From JAWXBG01 sp044375415 (GTDB taxonomy: Bacteria; Bacteroidota; Bacteroidia; Flavobacteriales_D; Sanyastnellaceae), in NCBI GenBank assembly GCA_044375415.1, contig JBILMS010000001.1, positions 215,019 to 279,018 on the forward strand: DNA of 64,000 nucleotides, read 5' to 3'. The first letter of the stretch is position 1. Every line of letters begins with the position of its first letter. Positions 10,101 to 18,594 of this stretch are shown piece after piece. A model generated the notes under the pieces. That model was not told the DNA's origin. It searched no databases and saw nothing but the letters and a program-made list of their open reading frames with translations. The translations under genes were made by a program, and so were the position numbers.

Positions 10101-10510
10101 GAGGCAATGTTCAGTTTGCATCGCACGAACAAAAAGATCCATTGCTAATCTATAAGTTCGAGTCATACAAACTCTTCAAAAACATGATTGCGAAGGTGAA
10201 TCACGAGATTGCATCTTTCCTAATGAAATGTCAATTGCCGGCGGCTCAACAACCTGCACAAATTCGTCAGGCCACTACGCCTAAAGCACTCGACACTTCG
10301 AGAGTACAGACCAACAAACCGATCATGCAAAACCTTGCTGAGCGCAGCAGTTCGAACCTTCGTGAAGCCCAAAGACCAATGGCCCCGCCAAGTGGTCCGG
10401 CACCAAAACCGGAGACAATCATTCGTCAAGAAGCCAAGGTCGGCCGCAACGATTTATGTCCATGTGGTTCCGGGAAGAAGTATAAGAGTTGTCATGGAAT
10501 AGGGGAATAA
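7136..10510 (+). CDS. secA: Preprotein translocase ATPase SecA
   Basis: 1124 residues from the ATG at 7136; an in-frame TTG at 7121 would add five residues but is less likely. SecA drives proteins through SecYEG with ATP. Visible are Walker A 'MATGEGKT', the DEVD-type Walker B 'VDEVDSVLIDEARTPLI', the helicase motif 'TNMAGRGTDIKLGPGVKEAG', and the C-terminal zinc/SecB-binding motif CPCGSGKKYKSCH. The protein is about 220 residues longer than the E. coli protein because of inserts around residues 330-450, which is usual in this phylum. It is convergent with the ABC-F gene. Confidence 0.97.
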   Translation: MLGTLSKILKKFVGDKASDDLKIFQPIVEQVNAIGRELENISNDELRQRAERMKQLIQERIAPIEKEIDELKAQAEGLPGTELEMKETIFQQVDVLAKESDKKTEEVLDELMPEAFAVVKETARRLKENAELRVTASQLDRDFAASGTKAHVTIEGDHAIWSSSWLAAGNIMKWDMVHYDVQLIGGAALHKGKVSEMATGEGKTLVATLAVFLNALAGRGVHLVTVNDYLAKRDSEWMGPLYEFHGLTVDCIDKHQPNSDARRKAYRSSITFGTNNEFGFDYLRDNMAVDATHLVQRKHHFAIVDEVDSVLIDEARTPLIISGPTPKGDQQEFDNLKPKVQLLINAQKAVVNDFITEAKKKLTPDENHQTTKDETLEGSTALFRAYRGMPKTKALIKLLSEGGIKAQLLKTEGHYLQDNQREMPKADEPLFFVIEEKHNQVHLTEKGIQLISQNMEDEKFFVLPDLGSELADIENSGKSDEEKLSMKEDLMRDYTVKSERIHTINQLLKSYALFEKDIDYVVIDNKVKIVDEQTGRIMEGRRYSDGLHQAIEAKENVKVEAATQTYATITLQNYFRMYHKLAGMTGTAETEAGELWSIYKLDVMVIPTNRNISRKDMNDKIYKTKREKYNAVIDEIGELRNAGRPVLVGTTTVEVSELLSKMLRLRNIDHQVLNAKLHQREADIVASAGQAGTVTIATNMAGRGTDIKLGPGVKEAGGLAIIGTERHDSRRVDRQLRGRAGRQGDPGSSQFYVSLEDDLMRLFGSDRIAKMMDRLGLKEGEVIQHSMITSSIERAQKKVEENNFGIRKRLLEYDDVMNSQREVIYKRRKHALFGERLKLDIDNMFYDLAAGSIADFHSAKDFDGFKLDLLLQFGIDSPVDAKEFASLPEDEIAHRTYTAVERNYKRRIEQLAQEAHPVIKNVYENNTQGFVNIAVPFSDGRRGVQVAVNLEKAHASEGREIVDALEKGITLAMIDSSWKEHLRDMDDLRGNVQFASHEQKDPLLIYKFESYKLFKNMIAKVNHEIASFLMKCQLPAAQQPAQIRQATTPKALDTSRVQTNKPIMQNLAERSSSNLREAQRPMAPPSGPAPKPETIIRQEAKVGRNDLCPCGSGKKYKSCHGIGE

Positions 10511-10516
10511 CCGTCG

Positions 10517-10576
10517 GGACGGACGGCAGTCCGTCCGTGCGGTTGTTGGGACGGACAGCCGTCCGTCCCCACAACC
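10517..10576. repeat. Double palindrome between convergent secA and ABC-F genes
   Basis: Two inverted repeats share the core GGACGGAC/GTCCGTCC. The first spans 10517-10536 (8-bp stem, 4-base loop). The second spans 10541-10576 (16-base arms, one mismatch, loop AGCC). The two units are also imperfect direct repeats of each other. They start seven bases past the secA stop and end three bases before the ABC-F stop, so both can act as terminators for transcripts from both sides, although T-tracts are missing. Confidence 0.8.
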
Positions 10577-10578
10577 GA

Positions 10579-12516
10579 TTACAATTCGCTCATTTCCGCG
10601 CCGGTTTTTTCCCACTCGGCCATGAGGTCTTCGAGTTGCTTTTTGGCCTCTTCGTATTCAGCGAGTTTTTTCTGACTATTCTCCGCATTGTTATAATCCA
10701 AGAGAGCTATTTCTCCATCGAGATGTCTAATAGTTTCTTCGGCCAACGAAATTCCTTTTTCCAGTTTTTCGATCTGCGTTTGGAGTTTCTTTTTTATCCT
10801 TTCCTTTTCCTTTTTATCGCGATGATCTTCTCTTGATACTTCAACGACTTGAACTTTTGGTTTTTCTGCTTTCGAAACTTTGTTCTGTTCAAACAATGCA
10901 ATCGACTCTGCTTTTTTCTCTTTCAGGAAGTCGAGAACGTCGCCAAACCAAGTGCGAAGACCATCCGGCTGGATTTCGTAAACAATATTCGTAAGGCCAT
11001 TGAGGAAATCCCTGTCGTGACTTACCACTAATAGAGTTCCTTCATATTGCTGCAAGGCCTCTTTCAGGATTTTTTTACTTTGCAAATCGAGGTGGTTTGT
11101 CGGCTCGTCGAGAATCAAGAAATTGTAAGGTTCCAGAAGCAATTTACAGATTGCCAAACGCCCCTTCTCTCCTCCACTTAATACACGAACTTTTTTATCA
11201 ATTTCATCCCCACCAAAAAGAAAAGCGCCGAGAAGACCGCGAATATTTTTTCTAATATCTCCGGTTGCTTCGTCGTCAATTGTTTCAAAAACTGTTTTAT
11301 CGCCATCGAGAGTGGCAGCTTGATTTTGGGCAAAATATCCCAGATTCACGCCATATCCCGGTTGAATAGTACCATCGTCATGAGACTCCTGATTTACTAG
11401 GATTTTCAAGAGAGTAGTTTTACCCACACCATTGCGTCCAACCAAAGCGATCTTTTCACCTCGGTTGATCATCATATCGAGGTTGCGAAACAGTTTCAGT
11501 TCGCCAAAGGCTTTTGAAAGTCCAATTGCCGTAAGGACTACCTTTCCGCTCTGGACGGGCGATTGAAACTTAAAATTAACGCCACCTGTATCGAAGTCAT
11601 CGACTTCAATTTTATCGAGTTTTTCAAGTTTTTTGATCAAACTTTGGGCGAAAGCGGCTTTATCTTTTTTCGCTCTGAATTTGTCGATCAACTTTTGAGT
11701 GTCCTCGATATACTTCTGCTGGTTTTTCGCAGCTTGATATTGACGTTCAATTTCATCTTGACGTTGAACGATGTATTTAGAATACGAAAATTTGTAATCG
11801 TAAATTTTTCCTTTTGAAATCTCTACAGTACGACGCGTAACATTATCCAAAAAAGTACGGTCGTGAGAAATAAGAACTACAGCTCCGGGATAATCCGAAA
11901 GAAAATCTTCGAGCCATTCGATACTTTCGATATCGAGGTGATTGGTTGGCTCGTCGAGCAATAGTAGATCCGGGTTTTGGAGAAGAATTTTACCAAGTTC
12001 AACTCTCATTTTCCAACCACCGGAGAATTCGGCCATTGGTCGATTCATATCCGAGGATTTGAAACCGAGACCTTTTAGTACCTTCTCAATTTTCTCTTCG
12101 ATATTTCCACTTTCTAGCAATTCGAGGCGGTGTGACACAAATTCCAAACGTTCCACCATACGACCGTAATCATCGGAAGTGTAATCCTCCATGGTAGAGA
12201 TATCGTGCCCCAATTTGTCGAGTTCCGCATGAAGCGATTGCACTTCAGCGAAAGCTGTTTTGGCTTCTTCGTAAACCGAAGCACTGTCGCGGTGGGCCAT
12301 TTCCTGCGGTAAGTAGCCAACCGTTGAACCCCTTGTAAGCGAAATACTTCCTTCGGTTGGTTTTTGAAGACCGGCCAAAGTCTTGAGCAGGGTCGATTTT
12401 CCGGCCCCGTTTTTACCCACAAGTCCAATACGGTCGCGCGGACCTATAAAAAACGAAATGCTTTGAAAAAGGGCTCTTGAGCCAAAAAAAACGCTGAGAT
12501 TTCCTATTGTTACCAT
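10579..12516 (-). CDS. ABC-F family ATPase (Uup/YdiF-like)
   Basis: 645 residues with two ABC domains and no membrane segments. Walker A motifs are GKNGAGKST (near residue 36) and GRNGVGKTT (near 360). The signature sequences are 'FSGGWKMRVELGKIL' and 'LSGGEKGRLAICKLL', each followed by 'LDEPTNHLD'. A linker of about 80 residues joins the domains, and the last ~100 residues form a basic-then-acidic coiled coil as in Uup. ABC-F proteins act on ribosomes in translation rather than transport. The exact subfamily is not certain. Confidence 0.9.
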   Translation of the reverse strand: MVTIGNLSVFFGSRALFQSISFFIGPRDRIGLVGKNGAGKSTLLKTLAGLQKPTEGSISLTRGSTVGYLPQEMAHRDSASVYEEAKTAFAEVQSLHAELDKLGHDISTMEDYTSDDYGRMVERLEFVSHRLELLESGNIEEKIEKVLKGLGFKSSDMNRPMAEFSGGWKMRVELGKILLQNPDLLLLDEPTNHLDIESIEWLEDFLSDYPGAVVLISHDRTFLDNVTRRTVEISKGKIYDYKFSYSKYIVQRQDEIERQYQAAKNQQKYIEDTQKLIDKFRAKKDKAAFAQSLIKKLEKLDKIEVDDFDTGGVNFKFQSPVQSGKVVLTAIGLSKAFGELKLFRNLDMMINRGEKIALVGRNGVGKTTLLKILVNQESHDDGTIQPGYGVNLGYFAQNQAATLDGDKTVFETIDDEATGDIRKNIRGLLGAFLFGGDEIDKKVRVLSGGEKGRLAICKLLLEPYNFLILDEPTNHLDLQSKKILKEALQQYEGTLLVVSHDRDFLNGLTNIVYEIQPDGLRTWFGDVLDFLKEKKAESIALFEQNKVSKAEKPKVQVVEVSREDHRDKKEKERIKKKLQTQIEKLEKGISLAEETIRHLDGEIALLDYNNAENSQKKLAEYEEAKKQLEDLMAEWEKTGAEMSEL

Positions 12517-12594
12517 TGCGGGCGCGAAATTAGTTCTAAAAAGAGCGCCTGCCGAACGCGAACGCCCTTTATTTCGCTAAAGAAACAGAACCCA

Positions 12595-13503
12595 TCAATA
12601 CTGCCACAAATCGTGCTCCATGATGAAAAGATCGTTTTTGATCTCCTCGGACTCGATTAAAGCATCGATGTTTCGGGCATAGTCGGAGATATATCTATTA
12701 TAAACGTTTGCCTCTTTGACCACAAAACTCGAGAACATGCGTTTTTCGAATAGTTCGTCGAAGGTCATTCGTTGAGCATCGTTGCTACGATTGAAGGCTG
12801 CTTGGTTGGCTAAAACGTACCTCAATTCCGGAAAATAAATCCAAAACAAGGGTTTCATTCCGCGCTTTAGACCATTGTCGTCGTAATCTTCCATCATAGG
12901 GCAAATGCCAATGATGCGAACGTATCTCTCGGAGCGCTGCTTATCGAAAAGCCAATCTTCTTTGATTTGGTATTGAGTAATAGAAATGGACTCAACAGGT
13001 TTGTTGACCGGTACGATATCCGGCTCTCCTGTCTCCAAAATCAAGACCGTTTCATATTGTATCGGGTTCAAAAGAGAATCAAGTTCCGTTTGCGAAAGTT
13101 GATAGACGAATTCGTCGTTATCCCCTGTTGGTCCCAGACCATAAGCACTTATCGATCCTTCAACGAGCAGGGCATCCTTAATGCAATCAAACAAACTCTT
13201 GCGATCTGCAATACGTTCAATAGGGAAATAAAGCGGGTGATTCATCTTTTCTCTGAGATCGATGACTTGCCAGATGCGCTTGGCCCACATCACATCTGCC
13301 TCGCGCAAATACGGATGAGCGATAACTCGTTTGGTGGGAATCACCTCCGCTACCCAAGGTCTGTCCGGTACAGATGGATCGGGAAAATACCTCCCTTCTC
13401 CGACAGTTGTGCCTGTAGTGTCGGACTCTGAGCCCGAAATTTGAGAATAAACTTGAATAGAAGACAGTAGCAATACAGTAGCAAAGACATTGATTTTTTT
13501 CAT
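12595..13503 (-). CDS. GldN/PorN paralogue (second copy, GldO-like)
   Basis: 302 residues from ATG 13503; an upstream in-frame start at 13560 would place 19 unlikely residues before the signal peptide. Signal peptide about 1-20 (ending VYSQ). The protein shares long stretches with the next gene, such as 'WQVIDLREKMNHPLYFP' and 'ICPMMEDYDDNGLKRGMKP'. GldN and GldK form the periplasmic ring complex of T9SS. A terminator lies between the two copies, so this one may be expressed separately. It resembles the gldN-gldO duplication of Flavobacterium. Confidence 0.88.
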   Translation of the reverse strand: MKKINVFATVLLLSSIQVYSQISGSESDTTGTTVGEGRYFPDPSVPDRPWVAEVIPTKRVIAHPYLREADVMWAKRIWQVIDLREKMNHPLYFPIERIADRKSLFDCIKDALLVEGSISAYGLGPTGDNDEFVYQLSQTELDSLLNPIQYETVLILETGEPDIVPVNKPVESISITQYQIKEDWLFDKQRSERYVRIIGICPMMEDYDDNGLKRGMKPLFWIYFPELRYVLANQAAFNRSNDAQRMTFDELFEKRMFSSFVVKEANVYNRYISDYARNIDALIESEEIKNDLFIMEHDLWQY

Positions 13504-13560
13504 GGCTTTGCAGGTTTTAATGGTTAGCACATTAACCCTTGAGCACAGAAAATATTGCAC

Positions 13561-13584
13561 AAAAAAAACCGGGCACTAGTCCCG
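13561..13584 (-). terminator. Rho-independent terminator after gldN
   Basis: Minus strand CCGGG, loop ACTAGTG, CCCGG (13584-13568), then seven T (13567-13561). It lies 20 bases past the gldN stop and before the second gldN copy. Confidence 0.85.
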
Positions 13585-13604
13585 GCTCTTTTACATATTC
13601 TTTC

Positions 13605-14459
13605 TTAATAATGCCAAAGGTCATGTTCCATGAGGAAGAGATCGTTTTTCACTCTCTCAGACTCAAGGAGGGCATCGATGTTACGAGCATAGTCAGAAAT
13701 TGTACGATCGTAAACGTTCGCTTCCTTAACTACATAACTCGTGAACATGCGCTTTTCAAAAAGTTCGTCAAACGAAATTTGAAGAGCGTCGTTTTGGCGA
13801 TTAAAAACGTCTTGGTTTACGAGTACATATCTCAATTCAGGGAAATAAATCCAGAAGAGAGGTTTCATACCACGTTTTAGACCATTATCGTCATAATCTT
13901 CCATCATCGGACAAATACCAATGATTCGTACATAACGTTCGGAGCGTTGTTTGTCGAAGAGCCAGTCTTCTTTAATTACATATTGTGTAATAGAAATGGA
14001 TTCAACAGGTTTTACTGTTTGCACCAATTCCGGCTCTTGTGTATCGATGTTTATCACTGTTTCGGTAGAAATCGGATTCAACAAAGAATCCAATTCCACT
14101 TGCGAAAGTTGCCAGTGAAATTCATCATCATCTCCGGTAGGGCCGAGACCGTAGGCAGCAATTGAACCTTCTTCGAGAAGTGCATCTTTCATGCAATCGA
14201 ATAGGCTTTTGCGGTCTTCAATCCGATCTATCGGGAAGTACAACATGTGATTCATTTTTTCGCGAAGGTCAATTACCTGCCAAACGCGTTTAGCCCACAT
14301 TACATCTGCTTCACGCAGGTATGGATGAGGAATTACTCGTTTAGTTGGATTTGCTTCGCGCACATAAGCACCATCCAGAACAGTCTGAATCTGTGCGAAT
14401 GAATCTGCGCCGGTCAACAGCAGGGCTGTTAAAACGAACGATACAACGAACCTTTTCAT
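13605..14459 (-). CDS. gldN: T9SS periplasmic component GldN/PorN
   Basis: 284 residues from ATG 14459, which puts the signal peptide (MKRFVVSFVLTALLLTGADS..) at the N-terminus; a start at 14483 would overlap gldM by 8 bases and is possible. GldN pairs with the lipoprotein GldK under the outer membrane and contacts the GldLM motor. Conserved family blocks are 'VMWAKRVWQVIDLREKMNHM' and 'YVIKEDWLFDKQRSERYVRI'. It is the last gene before a strong terminator in the porP-gldKLMN run. Confidence 0.93.
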   Translation of the reverse strand: MKRFVVSFVLTALLLTGADSFAQIQTVLDGAYVREANPTKRVIPHPYLREADVMWAKRVWQVIDLREKMNHMLYFPIDRIEDRKSLFDCMKDALLEEGSIAAYGLGPTGDDDEFHWQLSQVELDSLLNPISTETVINIDTQEPELVQTVKPVESISITQYVIKEDWLFDKQRSERYVRIIGICPMMEDYDDNGLKRGMKPLFWIYFPELRYVLVNQDVFNRQNDALQISFDELFEKRMFTSYVVKEANVYDRTISDYARNIDALLESERVKNDLFLMEHDLWHY

Positions 14460-14475
14460 GGTATGTCGATTTGGT

Positions 14476-16197
14476 TTAACCATTTATAATCCTCAACGTG
14501 ATGTTGGAGAGTTTTCTTTCCGTTCCATCAGGCATTTTGCAAAGGATGTTTTCCAATGAGAACGACTGACCGGGTTTCAATTTATCAATAGCACCTTTTT
14601 GTCCATCGGTAATTCTATTTGCAGAAGAAGGTTGCTCGTTTACTTTACCATCCGAAGAAACTACTACCAAGGTGAAAGACTTGATAGTCGGTTTAGCTTC
14701 GAAGTCAAAGTCCTTCATTTCAGGAATGATACCTTGGGCATTTTTCGCTGTTGATTTTGTAATCACGTTATCCGTAGGGTACTTACCATTAAAGTTTGGC
14801 ACCGGATCGGGCATACGTTTTACACGGAACTTTTTGGTACCCATGTTGGTTTTCTTACCGTTGATTTCAGCTACCACACTGATGTCGGCTTCTGCGCCTG
14901 CACCGGGAGTAATAGTGAATTTACCGGCACCATCTTTTACCAATTGGTGTCCGCTGCAGCTTGCCTCAATTTTGTTGAGGTCGGCGCCCGGAACAGAAAT
15001 TTCAATTGGGTTTGGAAGACCGCGGTAGAATACGTTCATTTTAGTAGGTGAAACAACGAGAGCCGGTTCAGCTACAGTGAAAGGAGGAATATTGAATGGG
15101 ATGCGTTTTGCAGAACCATCGGCATCCTGGTATTCGATCATACCGCGGTAACCGTGATCTCCAATAGACATTCCACCGGTGAGCTTTTTGATACGAACTT
15201 TTCCATCAGGACCTGAAGTATAGACTTCTGACCCTGGTGAAAATTCGGTTGCAACACCAGGTTGTCCTGAATATTCGCCACCAATGTACACTTTTGTCTG
15301 TCTCGTTTTATCGAACGCAGCCAAGTACACTTCAGTAACAAACGAGTCACCTTTAAGAACGTAACTCTGCTTAGGCACAACAGCTACCGTTACGTCGGTA
15401 AATTTCAAGTCCTTCGCATTGATACCTTTTTGTAGTTCCTCCAAAACATCGGCCTTTGCCTTTTTAACCGTAGTCTCTACAGTAGAAAGATAGGTGATGA
15501 TAGCAGCCAATGGCACGTGGAAGAAGTTTTTGGTTTCCCAACTAACCTCTTTGTTTGCTTCCATTTGCGACTTGTAGGAGAAAGATGAATCCAGAGTGGT
15601 TTTCAATCCATCGGAGAGCGACCATTTTCCGCCTGTAGCATTCGTAAGTTCAATACCTTTCAATTGATCTCGGAAACCTTCCAATTTAGTACGAAGTTCG
15701 AATGCAGACCATGGATCCTGGCGAGGAACGTCGGGCTTGGGTCCAACAAGCAAAGCTGTATTGTTTTGGTTTTCGTCCGGCTTACGTATGATAAGTTTGC
15801 CATCCGGTCCTTTTGCATCCAATTGGATAGAACGACCGTCGACCATAAATTCGGCGAAATCTTTACCTTCTTTATCACCCTTCATAGAAGCAGCCATAAC
15901 GTGAGCCTTAAACTCTTCAATGTACTTATCAAGTTCATTCGAAAGTTTTATCACTTCATCGGCTTTATCTAAGAATGGTTTAGTCTTAGTAGGGTCCTTT
16001 TCCATCTCGGCTTGAAGCGCGAGGAATGAATTGGTCGCCTTTCCATCAATAGTAGTGTTCGTGCGCGACACTCCTTTATCGATGGCAATAAATGCATCTA
16101 ATATTTCCTTGGAGACGTTCATGGCTAACAGAGCTGTTAGTACCAGATACATCATACCAATCATTTTTTGTCTCGGGGATTCCTTACCACCAGCCAT
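14476..16197 (-). CDS. gldM: T9SS/gliding motor protein GldM/PorM
   Basis: 573 residues. One transmembrane helix near the N-terminus (about 12-32, 'MIGMMYLVLTALLAMNVSKE') followed by a long periplasmic shaft of helical and then beta-rich domains, as in known GldM structures. It forms the proton-driven rotary motor with GldL and passes force to the GldK/GldN ring. It is somewhat longer than the ~510-residue Flavobacterium protein. gldL lies 41 bases upstream and gldN directly downstream. Confidence 0.95.
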   Translation of the reverse strand: MAGGKESPRQKMIGMMYLVLTALLAMNVSKEILDAFIAIDKGVSRTNTTIDGKATNSFLALQAEMEKDPTKTKPFLDKADEVIKLSNELDKYIEEFKAHVMAASMKGDKEGKDFAEFMVDGRSIQLDAKGPDGKLIIRKPDENQNNTALLVGPKPDVPRQDPWSAFELRTKLEGFRDQLKGIELTNATGGKWSLSDGLKTTLDSSFSYKSQMEANKEVSWETKNFFHVPLAAIITYLSTVETTVKKAKADVLEELQKGINAKDLKFTDVTVAVVPKQSYVLKGDSFVTEVYLAAFDKTRQTKVYIGGEYSGQPGVATEFSPGSEVYTSGPDGKVRIKKLTGGMSIGDHGYRGMIEYQDADGSAKRIPFNIPPFTVAEPALVVSPTKMNVFYRGLPNPIEISVPGADLNKIEASCSGHQLVKDGAGKFTITPGAGAEADISVVAEINGKKTNMGTKKFRVKRMPDPVPNFNGKYPTDNVITKSTAKNAQGIIPEMKDFDFEAKPTIKSFTLVVVSSDGKVNEQPSSANRITDGQKGAIDKLKPGQSFSLENILCKMPDGTERKLSNITLRIING

Positions 16198-16238
16198 TGT
16201 TTTGCAGGTATTTGAGGGTTAGAGAAAAATTGATACGA

Positions 16239-17048
16239 TTAGGCCCTTGCGGTACCCATTGCGTTCAACATGTTGCTGTACACTGTGTTCAAAGACTTCA
16301 AGTTTTGAGAGAGTGTAGCAATATTCTCTTTGTAAGCTTTAGTATCCTCAACAGAATCGGCAAGATTTTTCATCAGCTCGGACATGTCGGTAAACAACGC
16401 TCGTGATTTTTCCAGTTCAACGAGTTGAAGTTCGTACATGCTATTGAGAGAAGAAAGATTCTCTGACATTTTTTGAAGGTGCACACCCGCAGCTTTTCCT
16501 TCATCAGCGTGTGAAGTCAAACCGGTAAGAACTTCCGACGCAGCAGCGTAGTTGTCGGCAAGGGTACTTACTTTCTGACTAGCAGAACGAAGGCTTGTAG
16601 AATATTCGGTAGACGCGGCAGCAGCATCAGAGACGTCAGATAGCTGACGAGCCTGAGAACTGAAAGAACGCAGACCATCACCAAGGCTGGCAATAAGTTC
16701 CGGTTCAATTTTAGCTTCCGAAAGCATATTGTCGAGTTGAGCGGTTACGCCCGACCCGCCAGCACCTTTTGAGCTTGCTTTTCCGACATTTTGCTTTTTC
16801 AATGCCATTTTATCTGAATCCGGTAAAGCGAGTTCAGGGTACACAAGAGACCAATCCGGTTCTTCATGTGGTGGTTCGAATGCAGAGAAAAAGAAGATAA
16901 CAGCTTCGGTCGAAAGACCTACAATCAGAAGGAGCGAGGCAAATGGCCAGTGCTCGATCTTAAACAATGCACCAATAATTACGACAGCTGCTCCAATACC
17001 GTACAGCTTCGCCATAAACTTTTTCCAGCCTTTACTTCCAGGTTTCAT
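16239..17048 (-). CDS. gldL: T9SS/gliding motor protein GldL/PorL
   Basis: 269 residues. Two N-terminal transmembrane helices (about 14-30 and 37-57) and a long cytoplasmic helical tail. E48 in the second helix ('LSTEAVIFF') corresponds to the conserved glutamate that serves proton flow in GldL (E49 in F. johnsoniae, as I recall it). Five GldL surround two GldM in the inner-membrane motor of characterised systems. It sits between gldK and gldM with short spacers. Confidence 0.95.
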   Translation of the reverse strand: MKPGSKGWKKFMAKLYGIGAAVVIIGALFKIEHWPFASLLLIVGLSTEAVIFFFSAFEPPHEEPDWSLVYPELALPDSDKMALKKQNVGKASSKGAGGSGVTAQLDNMLSEAKIEPELIASLGDGLRSFSSQARQLSDVSDAAAASTEYSTSLRSASQKVSTLADNYAAASEVLTGLTSHADEGKAAGVHLQKMSENLSSLNSMYELQLVELEKSRALFTDMSELMKNLADSVEDTKAYKENIATLSQNLKSLNTVYSNMLNAMGTARA

Positions 17049-17095
17049 AATTTACTTGCTTTTGTGATTGATATGATAGTTAAAAATGTCCAGAT

Positions 17096-18469
17096 TTATT
17101 CTTCGTTATAATCCTCAGGGTCAACATTTTTACCCCTACCGAGATAACTCATCACACAACGGAATCCGATGTATGATTTAGCTGTGTCCTGGAATTCGAA
17201 AGAACGCGTACCTGTTTGAATAAAGTAACCGATATCTTTCCAGGATCCTCCACGAATTACCTTACGCTTCATAACCGGTGGTTCTTCTACACGAGCTCTG
17301 TACTCGTATTCAGGACTCAAGTCATGCGAAAATTCATAAATCGATTCGTCAAATGCAGTGTTGGTCCATTCTGCAACGTTTCCAGCCATGCAGTAAAGTC
17401 CATAATCGTTGGGGCTATATGATCCGATTGGAACCGGATAGATACCATTATCATCGGCATAGTCGCCACGCATCGGTTTGAAGTTGGCAAGTGGACAACC
17501 GAGGTTGTTTCGGATGTATGGACCTCCCCATGGGTATGGAGAAAGTTCAAGACCCCCACGAGCTGCAAATTCCCATTCTGCTTCAGAAGGCAAGCGGAAA
17601 CGCTGAACAAGAACTTCACCATTGTTGGCTTTCCACTCATTCAAGATTTGAGTTCTCCATGCGCAGAATGCTTGACATTGACCCCAAGTTACTCCAACCA
17701 CAGGGTAGTCGTCGTAAGCAGGGTGCCAGAAATAAGCCTCTGTCATTGGTTCGTTGAAACCGTATGTGAAATCATGTACCCACACTAAAGTATCGGGATA
17801 CACATTGATCACCTCTTCAATAATGAATTGAGAGCGATCGCTATGCCCACGAACCGAGTGAAGTTGATTTAAAGAGTTGAGTTCACCGTATTCCTCGTCC
17901 TTACTAGCCTTGTTGGCAGCGCTCTTGAAGTCGATCCACCAGTAACGGTATTGCAATTTCGATGCGTCGATTTCCCAACGGTCGTAGAATTTCTCCTGAC
18001 CTTGAATAAAGAATTCGTCATAGATGAGGTCGAAGATTTCTTCGTTTTCCATGTCGATGGGTTCTTCCCAATTGAGAATGTACCCCTTATTAATAAAACG
18101 ATCCAATTCTTGGCCGTTTGCATTTTCGAATACTCCGTACCCTTCGATATCGTTCTGCGCAAGCATATCTCTCATGAGTGAGTCGCGCACATAGTACACA
18201 AACTGACGATACTCATTATTAGAAATCTCGTGCTGATCAATATAGAAAGCCGGTATTGTTACCGTCTTTGAACGTGAATTCAGAGCGTACGGCACATCTT
18301 GATCACTAGGTCCCATGGTATACGATCCGAAGTGGATGTAATTCATCCCATACGGATTTACCTGAACCCATTCGTCGCGTGGAAACACTCCCACCAACTC
18401 ACCTCTCGGCCCTGAATAGCATCCCACCAACAGAGCGGCTACGATTAAAAAAAAGAACGATTTTTTCAT
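17096..18469 (-). CDS. gldK: T9SS ring lipoprotein GldK/PorK
   Basis: 457 residues. Signal peptide with lipobox LLVGC, acylated Cys at residue 17. The C-terminal two thirds have the formylglycine-generating-enzyme (sulfatase-modifying) fold, seen in 'EISNNEYRQFVYYVRDS', 'FRLPSEAEWEFAARGG', 'GLYCMAGNVAEWT' and 'GGSWKD'. In GldK this fold is structural. The protein anchors the GldK/GldN ring to the outer membrane. First gldKLMN gene, with the porP gene 125 bases upstream. Confidence 0.95.
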   Translation of the reverse strand: MKKSFFFLIVAALLVGCYSGPRGELVGVFPRDEWVQVNPYGMNYIHFGSYTMGPSDQDVPYALNSRSKTVTIPAFYIDQHEISNNEYRQFVYYVRDSLMRDMLAQNDIEGYGVFENANGQELDRFINKGYILNWEEPIDMENEEIFDLIYDEFFIQGQEKFYDRWEIDASKLQYRYWWIDFKSAANKASKDEEYGELNSLNQLHSVRGHSDRSQFIIEEVINVYPDTLVWVHDFTYGFNEPMTEAYFWHPAYDDYPVVGVTWGQCQAFCAWRTQILNEWKANNGEVLVQRFRLPSEAEWEFAARGGLELSPYPWGGPYIRNNLGCPLANFKPMRGDYADDNGIYPVPIGSYSPNDYGLYCMAGNVAEWTNTAFDESIYEFSHDLSPEYEYRARVEEPPVMKRKVIRGGSWKDIGYFIQTGTRSFEFQDTAKSYIGFRCVMSYLGRGKNVDPEDYNEE

Positions 18470-18594
18470 GGTTTCCTTAAAATTAGTAATTCACGCCACG
18501 CCTTACATCATGGCTTACTAAAAATCCTATAATTTCCAGAGGCAGGTTATACTTTGTCTTAACGTCAGGATAACTCAAGTTGTTTCAATTTATT

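Noticed and set aside
12967..13431. A 154-codon plus-strand frame
   Set aside because: It is antisense to the second gldN copy, with no promoter and no family resemblance.
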